Source: Pestalotiopsis fici W106-1
Lineage: Eukaryota; Ascomycota; Sordariomycetes; Amphisphaeriales; Sporocadaceae
DNA: 64,000 bases
Direction of reading: 5' to 3'
Assembly: GCF_000516985.1 (NCBI RefSeq)
Contig: NW_006917102.1
Span: 1,497,681-1,561,680 of the forward strand
Positions 1-12,046 of the stretch are shown piece after piece. Numbering within the stretch: position 1 is the first letter of the stretch; every line of letters begins with the position of its first letter. The translations under genes were made by a program, and so were the position numbers. The notes beneath the pieces are model-generated. The model ran no database searches. It had not been told where the DNA came from and saw nothing but the letters and a program-made list of their open reading frames with translations.

Positions 1-152
1 GCATAACATGTTTTTCTTTCCAACATTTCCCGCTCAGTGCATACTGTGCTTGGTGGATATTTCTAGGGTGGGGCTGCATTTATATGTGGCCCCCTCCAGG
101 CTCAAGGCGGTATAGTTTTGATTACACCACTTATCTTCAACAATCACCACAA

Positions 153-252
153 GGCGTTGTGGCAGAGTGGTCTAATGCGCAAGACTAGAATTGATCCTAT
201 ATCATCCTATCTTGTTTCTTCGGAAGCGTCTGTTCGAATCAGGCCAACGTCG
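153..252 (+). tRNA. tRNA-Ser(AGA) with an 18-nt intron
   Basis: The acceptor stem pairs 153-159 with 245-251 (one G-T pair) and is followed by discriminator G, typical of Ser. Anticodon AGA lies at 187-189, preceded by T33. An intron occupies 191-208, directly after position 37, the canonical place for nuclear tRNA introns. A long variable arm with a TTC loop (about 215-227) supports the Ser class, and the T arm carries TTCGAAT. A short T run (256-260) follows and can act as the RNA polymerase III terminator. Confidence 0.93.
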
Positions 253-848
253 CTCATTTTTGCCCTTCACAGACAATATCTCTTTTATTTTTAATTGTCC
301 TTGTGTCTTTTGCGTCTTTGGGTGAGAATCTTCGTGTTTCTTGGGCTTGCTGAATGGTCGTGGTTGATATTGGCGCTAGTATACGCCTAGTCTGTGCATA
401 TGCAATTACGCACAGTGGTACCTGCTTTTCCTTGGTGCTATTTCACAAAATCGAATATTGTACTCTTATATACTTGACATATATGGTAATCACTTTGGAA
501 GCAGAATGTTTAGGGGATTCTTTGCGTGTGACAAAATTAACAACAGCTTTTGATTATCTTGCTCTTGGAGTTTGGACTTGCACATCCACAACTCAAACCA
601 AAGACCACAAAGGGGGAATTTGCAAAAGTGTAGACTCTTATTAGATTTGGACCCCTTCTGGGAGACAAAGACCACGTTATTTTAGAATTGTAATGGTTTC
701 AGGAGGTTGCGACCTGTTGGACATTTGAATAAGTCTACTCACAATACAATTGGACAGGTTCCAATGCCACCCATTCAGTGGAGCTTTAGGGAGAAGCGCT
801 AATTCGTGCAACTTACATAGAATGCAATAAGATGATCCAAAAACAAGT
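253..848. other. intergenic spacer between two tRNA genes
   Basis: I see no convincing gene here. Short open frames at 354-644 (+) and 490-675 (-) have no recognisable domain and no intron structure. Confidence 0.5.
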
Positions 849-946
849 GCTCGGCTAGCTCAGTTGGTTAGAGCGTCGTACTAATATTCTCTAACCAAGA
901 ATATCAAGTTATGCGAAGGTCCTCAGTTCAATCCTGTGGCTGAGCA
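849..946 (+). tRNA. tRNA-Ile(AAT) with a 24-nt intron
   Basis: The acceptor stem pairs GCTCGGC (849-855) with GCTGAGC (939-945), followed by discriminator A. The D arm contains AGCTCAGTTGGTTAGAGC. Anticodon AAT is at 883-885. An intron (887-910) follows position 37, and removing it restores a five-pair anticodon stem (TCGTA with TGCGA). The T arm CTCAG/CTGTG has one T-T mismatch, which is slightly unusual and could mean a weakly decayed copy, but all other elements are intact. Confidence 0.88.
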
Positions 947-1366
947 ATTCACTTTTTGCCATTTTTTGGTCATGTTTAGTTATTTATTCCCTTTTTAATT
1001 ATAATCTGGTTTATCCTCCAACTCGGGATCATGGTTGAGTCATTTGCCGTTTATTTTATTTCGTGCCACGGCGCCGCAGAGGTCGTGTTATTGTCCGCAT
1101 CCTGCAGAATTTGGGATCCGGTCGCTAGCAAGGCACCAGGCACCCACCGACATTAATGCGCCGCTTCTCTCGCACTTTTGGAAAAGTGCGATTATGAGCG
1201 AGCGGGAGGGAGGCAGAGCTATTCTAGTATTTTTATGGTACTTTCAAATATACTCTTTGAAATTGCAAATGATCTATTTGTTTTGATTTTCTTTGTCCCT
1301 GATATGCAAAAGCAGCCTTGACTAAACCCACCCAAGATTCCTTCCCAAAAACAAGTGGCATCCATC

Positions 1367-2322
1367 ATGTCTACCAGTGACAATAAGCCGAGCATTACCA
1401 TCTTTCGCGGCTGGAAAGACTTTGGCAAACATGTCTGGTCGCCTTTTGTCATCAAGCTCGAGGCGCGCATGCGCTTTGCCGGCATCAAATACGCCGTCGA
1501 TGTGGGTTCGCCCAAGACGGGCCCCAAGGGCAAGATTCCCTATGTCGAGTGCAAACAAAACAAAAGCCTCGACGGCGGCCCAGCAGCAGACGATTACGAA
1601 GAGGTGCAACAGTTGGCCGACTCGACCCTCATTATCAAAACCTTGGTACAATGGGGCGAGCTGCCCGACCTCAATGCTGCCCTGTCTAGCACCGATGGCG
1701 CCAAGGACATGGCATTGAGGGCACTGCTCGAGGATAAACTCTACTTTTATCATGTAAGGAATCACAACTAAAACGTACCTTGGGTACTCGATGGTATAAA
1801 CTAATTTCCCCACCCCAACACTAGATGTGGGAGAGATGGATTCTGAATTACTACACTATGCGCGACCACGCCTTGGGTGCTATTCCCTATCCCGTCCGCA
1901 TCGTCGTCGGTCTAATCATCTACCGCGGCCAGCTGTCGACGCTGCACGGCCAAGGCACTGGACGGTACAGCGGCCAAGAGATTGCCGCGTTTCGGTACGA
2001 GATATGGGAGAGCATCAATGCGCTGCTGCTCGAGGCCCGCCGGCAGCAGCAGCAGCAGCAGCAGGCCCAATCTGCGAGTACGGCGTCCACTGTTGGGGCG
2101 CAAGCCGATCAGCAGCTGCCGCCGCCGCCACCATTCTGGGTTCTGGGTCGGGATCAGCCCACAGAGGCCGATGCCACGCTCTTTGCCTTTATTGTCTCAG
2201 TTCTCATCAGTACCGCCGCGCCCGACTCTCAACGCGTCGTTAGGGCATTTCCTGTCATTCTCGACTACGCCCAGCGGATTCAGGACCAGTATTTTCCCGA
2301 TTACGAGAAATGGAGTGTATAA
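1367..2322 (+). CDS. GST-fold protein of the Fax/metaxin (GST_N_4/GST_C_6) type
   Basis: Two exons, 1367-1753 and 1825-2322 (donor GTAAGG, acceptor CACTAG, phase 0), encode 294 aa. The N-terminal part shows a thioredoxin-like GST_N fold: a TIFRGW start strand, an SPF motif near residues 25-27, and a PKGKIPYVE stretch near residues 50-58 that matches the cis-proline segment of failed-axon-connections/metaxin-like proteins. The C-terminal part has the GST_C helix signature, with the GRDQPTEADATLFAFI region near residues 225-240. A CAG-repeat-derived glutamine run (about 2044-2063) and a short proline run lie in a loop between helices. The first ATG at 1367 was chosen; upstream codons in frame are non-ATG. 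The family is linked to glutathione binding or mitochondrial outer-membrane roles, but the substrate is unknown. It converges with BLM10. Confidence 0.85.
2044..2063 (+). repeat. CAG trinucleotide repeat coding for polyglutamine
   Basis: Seven consecutive CAG/glutamine codons sit inside the GST-like gene, in a loop of the C-terminal domain. The tract is likely length-polymorphic between strains (inference). Confidence 0.8.
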
Positions 2323-2829
2323 TGAGTCGTGTCTTGTTCCGTATCAAGTAATAAACCAAAATTTAGTGACTGAAGATTGCACGGCAATCGAAATTACGCA
2401 AATGTACCCATGTCAAGATCTGATAATCACAGAGCATGTGCCTAGTTTTTTATGTACTTGACGCTTTGATTATTCTTTCAATAAAGACACCCAGACACGT
2501 TCCAAAACACCAGGTTGTACAATCACGACTAGATTATATACTACAAACGCCTACGCCTGTTCACACACTTAATCCGTCTAATAACGAGGCACACCATCCA
2601 AATCCAGGACCTTCTAAAACTGGCTTGTAGTCACTGACTTATCTATGCAGACTGTTCATTACCCAATATCATACTGCCATTGATAAGCCTTGGTCGGGAT
2701 GGATGCAGACCAACTGCTGTACCCTCCTCCACAAACACTGGTAGGGCTACTCTTGAGCCTCATCATGTTGAATACCTTGAGCTGTAATATGCAGTTCTTT
2801 GCCAAAAACATGCGAATGCGCCCACCTGC

Positions 2830-5800
2830 TTATGCAAAATAGCTCTTCCATAACACACCCTCCAGATCCTCCAGCTGTTCAGAGGTAAAGTACTTTACAT
2901 TCATGTTAGTCCTTGCAACAAGAGTTGAATGTCAGATATCTGCACGACTTACCTTTTGGTCAACTCCCCAGCTGTCCTGTCTCGTCTTCTTGAATTCACT
3001 CAGAATGCTCTTTGTCGCCTTGCCCACAATACCAGGGTCACTGGCTGCTCTTCTGGCGAGGAGAGCAAGCACTTCAGGCATCCATGCGGGCGGTGGTGTT
3101 GCGTACGGGAACGCCTCAATGAGCGATCCCAGTCCGAGCACAGCAGCGTGTCTTCGGACAATCTGCTGTGTCATATTGACTGGGGTATCTGTCCCCGGCA
3201 GTTTCTTCTTGGGCATGGGATTCTTGTCTAGCTGCGCCGTAAATCGCTTCTTCAATGTCTCTATAATGGGGTTACGAATCGCCGCGGGCGAACACCGGAT
3301 CATTCCTGCAAGAGTAGCCCCAGCCACGGTACGGACCTCGAGCTGTGAATCTGCAAGCATGTCGCCAACACCATCAAAGAGTAACTCGCGCTGTGCAGGA
3401 CGCGACAAGAACAAACGTCGAAAGTAAATCACTTGCATATTGACGAGAGCGCGTAGACGCTGATGCCAAGAAGTAGCACCCTTCCCGATGCGGATCAGAG
3501 CGTTGATGAAGGCATCATCTTCGCCAGAGCGGAACGGGATGTTGGGAAGATGGCGATACACATGATATGCCAATCGCATCAACTCCGGGTCCTCCTTCAC
3601 GTCCATCATATGGAGCAGCTGGTCCATAAAGGGCTCTGGGAAGAATGACACCAGCTGTGTACACTCCTGGGATGACAATGTGCTGTCTAGCCATGTCAAA
3701 ACGGTCTTTGAGCCAGATGTGTACGATGAAGGTGTTTGCTGGCCGGGTTCGCGCTCGTGTCTCCACTTCTCGAGGCGACCAAATACATCCTTGATTGTCG
3801 ACGAGAATTCTTCCGTAGGTTGGTAAGGCCGAACTCCGATTGCCGACTCTGCCTTGTTCTTTTCGAGAAGTGTCGACACATTCTCAAACGATTCATGATA
3901 CCGCGTCCGATAGATGGTTGCAATGACCCTACCAATGGATTCCCGCACGGATTTGTAGGGGTGATCAATATGAGCAAGAAAGTCATCCAGGATCGGCTTC
4001 TCTCGGCGGAAATGCCATCCACAGTCGTTAATGAGGATCTCCAAGAGGAGGACCTTGGAGGATTCCTTGAAGGCTGCATTTGAGGTCATGTCGAGTCGGA
4101 ATGAGCTGAGGCTTTCTACCAGCTCATGTGCACGGCGAGGGTCTTTGGTATCAATGATGAAGTGCAAGCAAGTGCTCCAGTAGCTCAAGTTCTCTGGCGT
4201 GAGACTGTCGGCAAAGATCTTGAGCATTAGAGGCTGGGCAAAGCCCCATGCCTGGTCACGCATCTCGATTGGGTCATCAGCAGAGCCAGCCAGGAGAGCG
4301 CCGATGATTTCTGCTGTCGCCCGGTGTTGATGCTTGTCAGAGCCGTCTCCGTACAGCTCCATCGTGAGCTCCTTGACGTCCTCAAATGTCAACACGGTCT
4401 GTCCGTAGTTCATGAGGTCAAAAACGTGCATCAAAAGGATGACGTTTTGACTTCTGAATCTATCGGCCGAAGTGTCACGAGGTTCCTGCTTGAGATAACC
4501 AAAACACTTCTTGAGCCATTCTCTGTCGAGCATATCACCAATCTGCTTGCGAACTCTCTTCTCGACTTCATCATAATCATCAAATCGAGTCGGTTTCGCT
4601 CTGGAAGCATTGAATTGCTTGCCCCAAACGAGCCAGCCAACATGATCGGTATCCACGTAGTATTCGGCGTTTTCGGGATGTGTGAACTGGTCGAGGAATC
4701 TCTCAGTGTACGCCGCGTCACCTCGTGGAACATCCACCACGACCTTGTTAGAGTCTTTCTCCTTCTCCTCAAGGTAGTCGCGGTAAGAGTGATTGTAGAC
4801 TGCCCGCTGGTCGATCACGGTGAATATGTTTGAGAACGCCGTAATGTACCCTGTACGAAGGCCGGGGTGCGGATCGTTGGCGCCTGTGACCGCCAGCTCA
4901 ATAAACTCTGCTGGCGCAACAGAGTCAAATCGCAAGCAGAGATTTGTTGAGAAGATGGCACATCTGCTGGCCGTTTTCCAATGCGCGTTCTTGGCCATCC
5001 TGACCAATTCGATGCCCAGCTCGGCCTTCTTGGCTTCAACCTTCTTCCTGCGTTCAAGGATGAAGTTGTGGCGCGACTGGATTACCTGCGAGCAATCTTC
5101 GGATGGTCGGATAAAATCGACCAAAGCCTCATCGACCAGAACCATGAGCTCAAAACGCTTGCCAAACTCTATCAAGTGGTAGAGCGCGCTCGAGCCAAGG
5201 TGCTGAATCGAAGTCTTGTCCACCCCAGCGGCCTGAATGTACAAGCGCATGAGATCCGGGGCGAACCTCCAGTCCCTGATCAATGTCTTCAACAAACTCG
5301 TGGAGAAGAGCGTATACATGGAGCCCTTGATGCGGTCATGGTCGACTTCGGCCAAAGCTTTGCGAAACCTCTCTAGTATCACGGGGATCACGAGGGGCCT
5401 ACCACCAATGAGAACCTTGAGTGACGCATCTTGAGCGCTCTGCGCGACCTTGCGCACGTCGGCATATGGTGAGATGCACGACTCGGCCAGGTCCAAGAGG
5501 AGTCGTATGTCAAGCTCGCTTTTGTTTCTGACAGAGGCATTGTGCTTCACCCTTTGGAGGTGATAGGCATCAGCTCGTTTTATAAGCAAGGGTCGTGGGT
5601 AAGCCTTGCGGAGAGCACTGATCTTGAAAGGGCCAACGTCTGCCTTGTACAACCTCACCAGGCGTTCAAGAGGATGCGCAGACCGCTCAAAGCCCACGTC
5701 GGTGATCCACATTCTGTATGTGGAGTAGAGGGCAGTGAAGCATGCCACATCATCTGCTTGGTGTGAGTTGAGGAATGAGTGTATACGAGAAAGCAGGTGT

Positions 5801-8727
5801 CCGATGTTGTCGCGGACATCGTGGATGCGGATATAGAGGGGATCTGCCGGGCTGAGCAGATATCCACTCTGGTATTTGTATTGAGGGCGTGTTTCGTCGT
5901 CCTCGCCGACCTCGGCCAGAGGATCTTCCTCTTCCTCAGCATCCCTCATCTCTTCGTCGCCATTGACGTGACCGTTGAGCTCGCCAGAAGCACGTTTCGG
6001 GTCAAACAACGTAGCAATGCCTGAAATGACAAGCCGTATCTGGCTGAGTTGACGCGAAACCTCATCCGACCACTCCTTGTTCTTGCCACTTCGACTAACC
6101 GGCGGGTCGTCGCTCATCAACGATTCAAGTCTCTGCATGGCACCCTCAGCCTGAGCCTGGAATACCTCGACGGCGAACTGAATTTCTTCAGGAGTAGCTC
6201 GATGCCATTTGATTGTGAGGTCGGCGGGAGCGGTCCCGCGACCCCAGTCGTCCACGTCCAGTCCTCTCTTGACGACATCAGGCTCGTATAGGGCATTGTC
6301 AATGGGGTACGTATGGGTCAGGTTGAGGAGTAAGTGATGAATGAAGTTGCTTATGTGAAGAGTTGGCAAGCCTCGGCATTTCTCTTGCATGTACTGAGCA
6401 ACTTCGAATAGTTGCTTCTTGTACTTGAGGACCTCGCCACCTACGTGTACAACGCACATACTCAAAATGCTGACATGCCATACTAGTGCTCGGTCTCGTG
6501 GGAGGACTTCAGTGCCGTTACTGCGATCAGACGCTGCACCGTTGTAGTCAATCTCATTGCGAATATTGACGATCAACATGGGAAGGAACACTTTCAATGT
6601 CTTTTCCGGATTAACCTTGCACAGAGCATTGCAAATCCAGGCCATACTGTCGCGAGCTTGGTGTACGACGTGTGTCGAAACAAACGTTGATAGTTTGTCC
6701 AGAGCAATATCAAAGAGCTCAGGTGACAATGAGGCGAACAACGGCGTCAACGCTGCAGGAAGGGTGTTGATGATGTTATCTTCTGGAGACCCAGTTCGGA
6801 GATATGAGGAGTCGGGCAGATTTTCAAGTAGCGTGAAGACCTTGCCAAGCAGTGCAATGACGAATTCGCCAAAGCCAGCGGTGGATGAGCGAACAATGTT
6901 TGCCTCATCTTCGTCCGACAACTCGCTGTGGTAGTCAATCTTGACTTCCTGTCCCTCGTGTTCCATGCGTTCCATTTCACCCTGCACCCATTGCATGGCG
7001 AGGGTCGTGTCATGAATACCTGAATTCTCCAGAGTCAAGTTTACAAAGGGGATACTGTATGCAACGCTTTGGATGAAGTTGAGCGTGTATTGTGTCTTGT
7101 TGAGGTCGTTGGCATCGATTCCTGGAAGCGCAAGGGCAAGAAGAGCAGTAATGTGGCAGCGGAAGCCCTTCTGCTTGGACATAATGTTTGCAATCATCTG
7201 CAGACCACACAGACTAGAAGTGGTTCGATGCACTTCAACCAATCCTTGCAAACTGGGGTAGAATCTCTGCAAAGCACCGGGTAGCATCAAATCAGGCTCA
7301 AGGTAGGTCAGATTCTGAAGAGAGCCAAAGTACATGTTGGTAATCTTGGTACTTTTTCCAAACAAACCCATAAAGGTGACTTCTCGTAGACTTAGCACGA
7401 AGCGCTTCTTCAGCTCATCAGTCAGACGACGGTCTGCTGGAGTGTCTTGTTCCCCCTTTTGCTCCTTATTCCACCTTGACACAAACATATCGGTGAGATA
7501 GAAAGTCAGCTGTGCAAGCATCTGCGTCCAAGCGCCTTGGTTGGACGGATGGAAGAATGTATCGATAGCTTCCATCAACCCTTCAAGGCTGTTCAGTATT
7601 GAGCTCTCCTTGTCCAAGCACATGGGAGACAGAGAAGAGACGATGAAACGAGAGATGGTATAGGATATGGGGTACTTTTTCTTATCCTTTTCCAGGAAGA
7701 GGCCCAAACCGGAGGAATAGTCCAAGTTTGTGTAAGGCGAGTTGGCCTGGCCCACTGGAATCTCAGTCAGGCGTAGAATGGCAGTGAATATCAGGTCGGA
7801 TTGCTCGCGAGTGTAAATACCATGCTCCGAAAAAGGAACATGCTGGCACGATAGGTAGTCTCTTGCCATTCGCGAGAAGATATCGAGGAAAGCATTGTCA
7901 AAAACCTTGCTTCTGGTATTGAGAGACCAGAGGTGGAAGAAGGTGGGAACAAAATCTGATGGTTGCGACTGTGGTTCCGTAGGGGGGCAAGGCGTCGTTG
8001 GCAGCAATATATTGAGTGCTCCAACAACAATGTATGCATTTTGTAGATCTGAAGTACTGAAGAACGGCAAGATCTCGTCCAGCATTGCCCGTCTTTCACG
8101 AGGATCAAAGTAAATGGATGCCTGCAGGCACAGCTTCCACATGTGCTTCAGTGCTCTCCTTCTAGAAGAGTGGTGCGCTGGTGCCTCGCCAGGAAGCACT
8201 AGAGATTTGATCTCCTTCCAAATGGGCTTCCAATCCAGCGTCAGATCCTGAATTGGTTTCAGAAGGTGCTTCCTCTTGGCCAGGACGGAGACCATCCTGG
8301 AGAACCGATCGGCGGTGCTGCCGTCGAGGCCAGGGGCCAGCGAGAGGTGGAAATAAAGTTGCGCAAGGTTCGCACGCAGCTCCCTTGGCATATCAAACTT
8401 TAGATTCAGCCATGATTGCAATTGTCTTGTCCAGTGAGTAGCACCTGGGGAAAAGTCTTCCGCCTTGATGGCAATATAGAGCTGCTTCAGGATGCCCTGG
8501 AGCGCGGCGTCGCGTTGTGCCTCCTCTTCTACGGGGTATGGCAGTAACTCGAAGTACGAAAACGTTCTCGGTCGGTAGCGTTTGCTAGTATCGCTGGCAT
8601 CTTCTGCGGATGGTACACCGGGCGACGTGGCTCTTGATATTGTTTCGCCGCCAGCAAACGAGCTGAGGAACTGGGCAGCCCCAGATAATGATGGACCGCC
8701 TACGGAGTCATCGATGTGATCCTCCAT
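2830..8727 (-). CDS. BLM10: Proteasome activator BLM10/PA200
   Basis: A large exon (8727-2953, 1925 codons) is spliced to a 63-nt last exon (2892-2830) across a 60-nt intron with donor GTAAGT, giving 1945 aa. The protein is the all-helical HEAT-repeat cap that binds the ends of the 20S proteasome. Family features are the N-terminal NPYxxYL-like zone replaced by a YFELLPYPVEEE stretch near residue 60, long HEAT arrays throughout, and the conserved C-terminal domain. The short last exon ends in Ser-Tyr-Phe-Ala. This gives a hydrophobic-tyrosine-X-type tail equivalent to the YYA tail of yeast Blm10 that docks in the alpha-ring pocket. Without the last exon the protein would end in six meaningless residues. 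It is transcribed toward the GST-like gene. Expected location: nucleus and cytosol. Confidence 0.96.
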
Positions 8728-11093
8728 TGCCGCGAAGGGGAGTACTGAGGCGGTATCAAACTCGGGATATGCTGAAGGTTGCGAGAAACAATGTCGTTAC
8801 GCGGATTGTTGATCAACTGCCAACCCTCGTCAACACACGCCCGCGATGATTGTTCCGAGAAAGTTGACAGAGCTGTGTCGATGGGAGCCAATAGCTCAGG
8901 GAAATCGACGAGTGGTAGAAGAGTCGTAAAGTGAAGTCGTAGGAGCGTACTTCGTGATTGAATTCGTGATCTCGTGCACCGTCGTACTCTTCCGTGGCAT
9001 TGCGCCCTGCACTGCACAACTATTGACTGTGTATGGGGATCGGTAGCGGGTTCGAATGGGAGCAGCTCTCGAGCTCCAACTGCAACTGATGCTTAAGTGG
9101 CCTGGCCACGAGATATGTGGATCATTAAATGGGGGCGGGAAGGGTAAGCTGTAAGCTCGTGTAGCGCCAGACAGGCCCCGTGCTAGTGGCGGCAAAAATG
9201 CAGAACTCAGATAGCTGAGGAGTTGCTAGCAATACCTGAATAACGAAATAGCAGCTTTGGGAGTAAATGGGTATCAATGTGTGTCAACCTTTTTCTCTCC
9301 TTCGAGGTGCCGCGAGTCAAGGTCAAAGGTAAAGCTCTAACTAGAGCGGATAGCAGATGACCAAAGACGAAACGATCCGATGGGAAGGTGTGGGCTGCAA
9401 GTCGAGTGCGGCTCTGGGGGCCCTGGGTTCTCTCTCTCTCTCTGGTGGATGGGGCGTCAGATGGGAGAGCCTTGTGCTTTCCGTGGTGACGAAGACGGGT
9501 TAGGTTGCAGGTCCCTTGCTTGAGTTGGTAGCTGTGTCTGTACATACCTAGTAGGAGACCCTCGAATTTGGGGACCCCAGTCCAGACGTAATTGATTCAA
9601 TGTTGTCAGCTCGCGACGGGGCCGAGAATTTCCAGGGTTCGAGCTCCGATCAGTCAAGGTCTTTCAGGGCTGGACGGGGTCTCGGGTGGGCGTTTTAGCA
9701 GCAAAACGGAGTAGGCTGTAGTGGGCTCCAGGCGAGGGCAGTTATACTAAAAGAAAGGTCTCCAGTTAGTATCTATGGCCAGGGGCTTGGTCCTGACAAA
9801 TCAACGAGCAAAGAAAAGTTCAATTATACTCTCTACCTCTCTCTCTCTTTTGAGCTGTTTCCACGTGCACATTTGGTAAATCTATGTATGCATCACGCGC
9901 TCAGCACCCTGGTTTTGTAAAGGTTGCCTTGTTGCTTCCAGACAGCGTTGCATGGACGTTGGAACTGAACCATCCGCCAGGGAGAGAAAGAGGTGGGCGA
10001 TTGGCTTGGATTAAGGTGTGTGTGTAATGATTACTAGGGGAAAGACTGCACCGGGAATAGCTCACTGTGGTTTTGTCTTCTTGACCCCTCACTCAGCGGA
10101 AGTGATTGAACTTTAGCGTGCTGCAAGCTTGAACTGCACCATGCATGCAGGGCCACTCTAGGATAGCGACCCAACAGGCTGCGGCTGCGTGCGTCACCTA
10201 AGCCAACTGATGACAGCCTGAAATCCAAAGGTTGGCTGTCAATATGCTACCGCTGTCTCATATATTACAGCTCAAGTTCGGGGTGATGCCAGAGCACTTC
10301 CGGCTGCTGTGCGTGTCAATGGAACTTTGTTTTTCTCTCTCTTTTCGCGATTTATTTGCAGGCTTGTTGCATAGTGTTGAATTCCAAAGCTGCCACTCAT
10401 ATACCTGTGACAATCAGAAGGCAAGCTACGAACTTGATTAGCAATAGTTCCTAGGCACCGGGCTATGATATTTGACTCGTGCTGACCTTGGCGTACTTGT
10501 TGACGTATAGCACGGCTTTTACCAGCTCCCGGTCCTGACGGAGCGAAGACGGGGAATCGGCGCTATTGCTGGGGTTGAATGGTTCGAACTGCGAGAAATA
10601 ACAAATGTGCTATTTGTATGTATGCGGGCTCGGTTGATTTATATCGAAAATGATTCACACCACGGACAAAATATGCCAGGTATCAAGTACAACGCGGTCC
10701 CAGGCATCATCGGGCCAGCTCATCTTCATACATTGTGCGATGCTATGAACCTTATGGACTACCGAGTACGTATTGTGCACGCACTAACCGAGGCATATTC
10801 CGTTGCGTCAACAGTAGATTGCCTGGCTCGCCGGGCTTGTTATGGCAATACAAAGACTTGCTCAGTAATCCTTGTCTATTACCTTCTAGCACTGGATCCA
10901 CGCCCCCGAAATACATTTCAAGGGCAGTGAAACCTCGTGATCATAAGGATTTACAACTGTTTCAATTCAAAATTTTGAAAAATACTTGTACAGAAAGAGC
11001 TGCGATAACACAAGTAAAACCAACTGGTCGAGTCTGTGGTAATACATCCCAAAGTTTTATGTCTAGGAAGATATCCCTTCCCCGGCCTCGGTC
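8728..11093. other. long intergenic region with CT-rich microsatellites
   Basis: This is the upstream region of BLM10 plus a spacer of about 1.9 kb. I see no gene. Pure CT tracts occur near 9429-9441 and 9835-9850. Short open frames on both strands lack domains and splice-consistent extensions. The stretch 10950-11093 is the likely 3' UTR of the next minus-strand gene. Confidence 0.5.
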
Positions 11094-11578
11094 TCAATAC
11101 TCCAGCCAAGCGCCAACAAGTCCAAACAAGAGGAACGGCGTAAAGACATACTTCTGCGGGAACGCCGGGCCGCCAAACTCGGGGTCAACACCCATTGTGC
11201 CCTCGGGCAAGATGCTGAGCAACCCCGTGATCCAATATATAGAGCCCAGTAGTGCAGCTATTCTCATGTACTCCCGGTGCAGCTGTGGCGACTGTGCTTT
11301 CCGCCAGGTGTAGAACAGTGTCGCCAGGCCCAGGGTGACAGCCAAGCCGACGGTCTGCGCATTGTGAAATCTAAAGAATAGTGATAAGGTTAGTCCAGTC
11401 AATGTGGTACTTGAGAATCAATTTCGTCTTTCGCGAGAGATATATAGGTTCAATAAACATACTTGGCGTGAGGTGCCCAGTTGGGATTGAACATGTGCGT
11501 TTCGCTGAAATAATCGGCCTTGAGCGAGCCAGCGATTAGACCAACGCTGTCAATGGTGAGCAGTATACGGCCCCACAT
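11094..11578 (-). CDS. Small integral membrane protein, DUF6640-like
   Basis: Two exons, 11578-11463 and 11370-11094 (donor GTATGT, acceptor CTTTAG, phase 2), encode 130 aa. The segment spanning the splice junction, with NPNWAPHAKFHNAQ, is the hallmark of a fungal family of four-helix membrane proteins (DUF6640 by memory). Four hydrophobic segments are visible, near residues 4-20, 46-64, 78-97 and 113-128. The ORF opened by the second exon alone would miss the conserved N-terminus. Function is unknown; a membrane location is inferred from hydrophobicity. Confidence 0.82.
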
Positions 11579-12046
11579 CTTGGCTGGCGGCAACGGATAG
11601 TGTATAGTGGTTGTGATGCTTCCAATGTTGTATTTGAGATGGTATATGAAACTTTAAACTCAAATAGTTCCGAGTCCTTGTAATAATATAGGCACGACGG
11701 ACGAACTCGGAGAATACGCGGACCCGGAACTCGATGGCCTTTGCTGACAATGACGTTGCTCCCGTAGTTGCGTTACCGTAGCTCGCGCCTTCGGCCCTCA
11801 GCCCTCTCGGAGCTAACACATGTGCGACGTGATTTATAATGCTATCGTGAATAACGGACAAATAACGGACAAAGACTTTAATTGGCATGTCTGCCTATGG
11901 GTTTGTAGCCTCAGGCGTCTATGTATGATGAACCCTTCCGGTGTTCAAGCATTCTGCTCCACGTTCAGGGATATCTGTCAAGAGTTGCTGCTCTGCAGTG
12001 CACGTATTCACACCTTCCATGCCGTGTACTACCAGCTTACCCCCCT

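Noticed and set aside
2903..8441. Many plus-strand open frames opposite BLM10
   Set aside because: They are antisense shadows of a 1945-residue gene with clear family identity.
9030..9660. GGTTCGA-like boxes resembling tRNA T arms
   Set aside because: No acceptor, D or anticodon stem can be built around them.
10232..10930. Small plus-strand frames at 10232-10441 and 10607-10930
   Set aside because: No homologous look, no introns, and overlap with other random frames on both strands.
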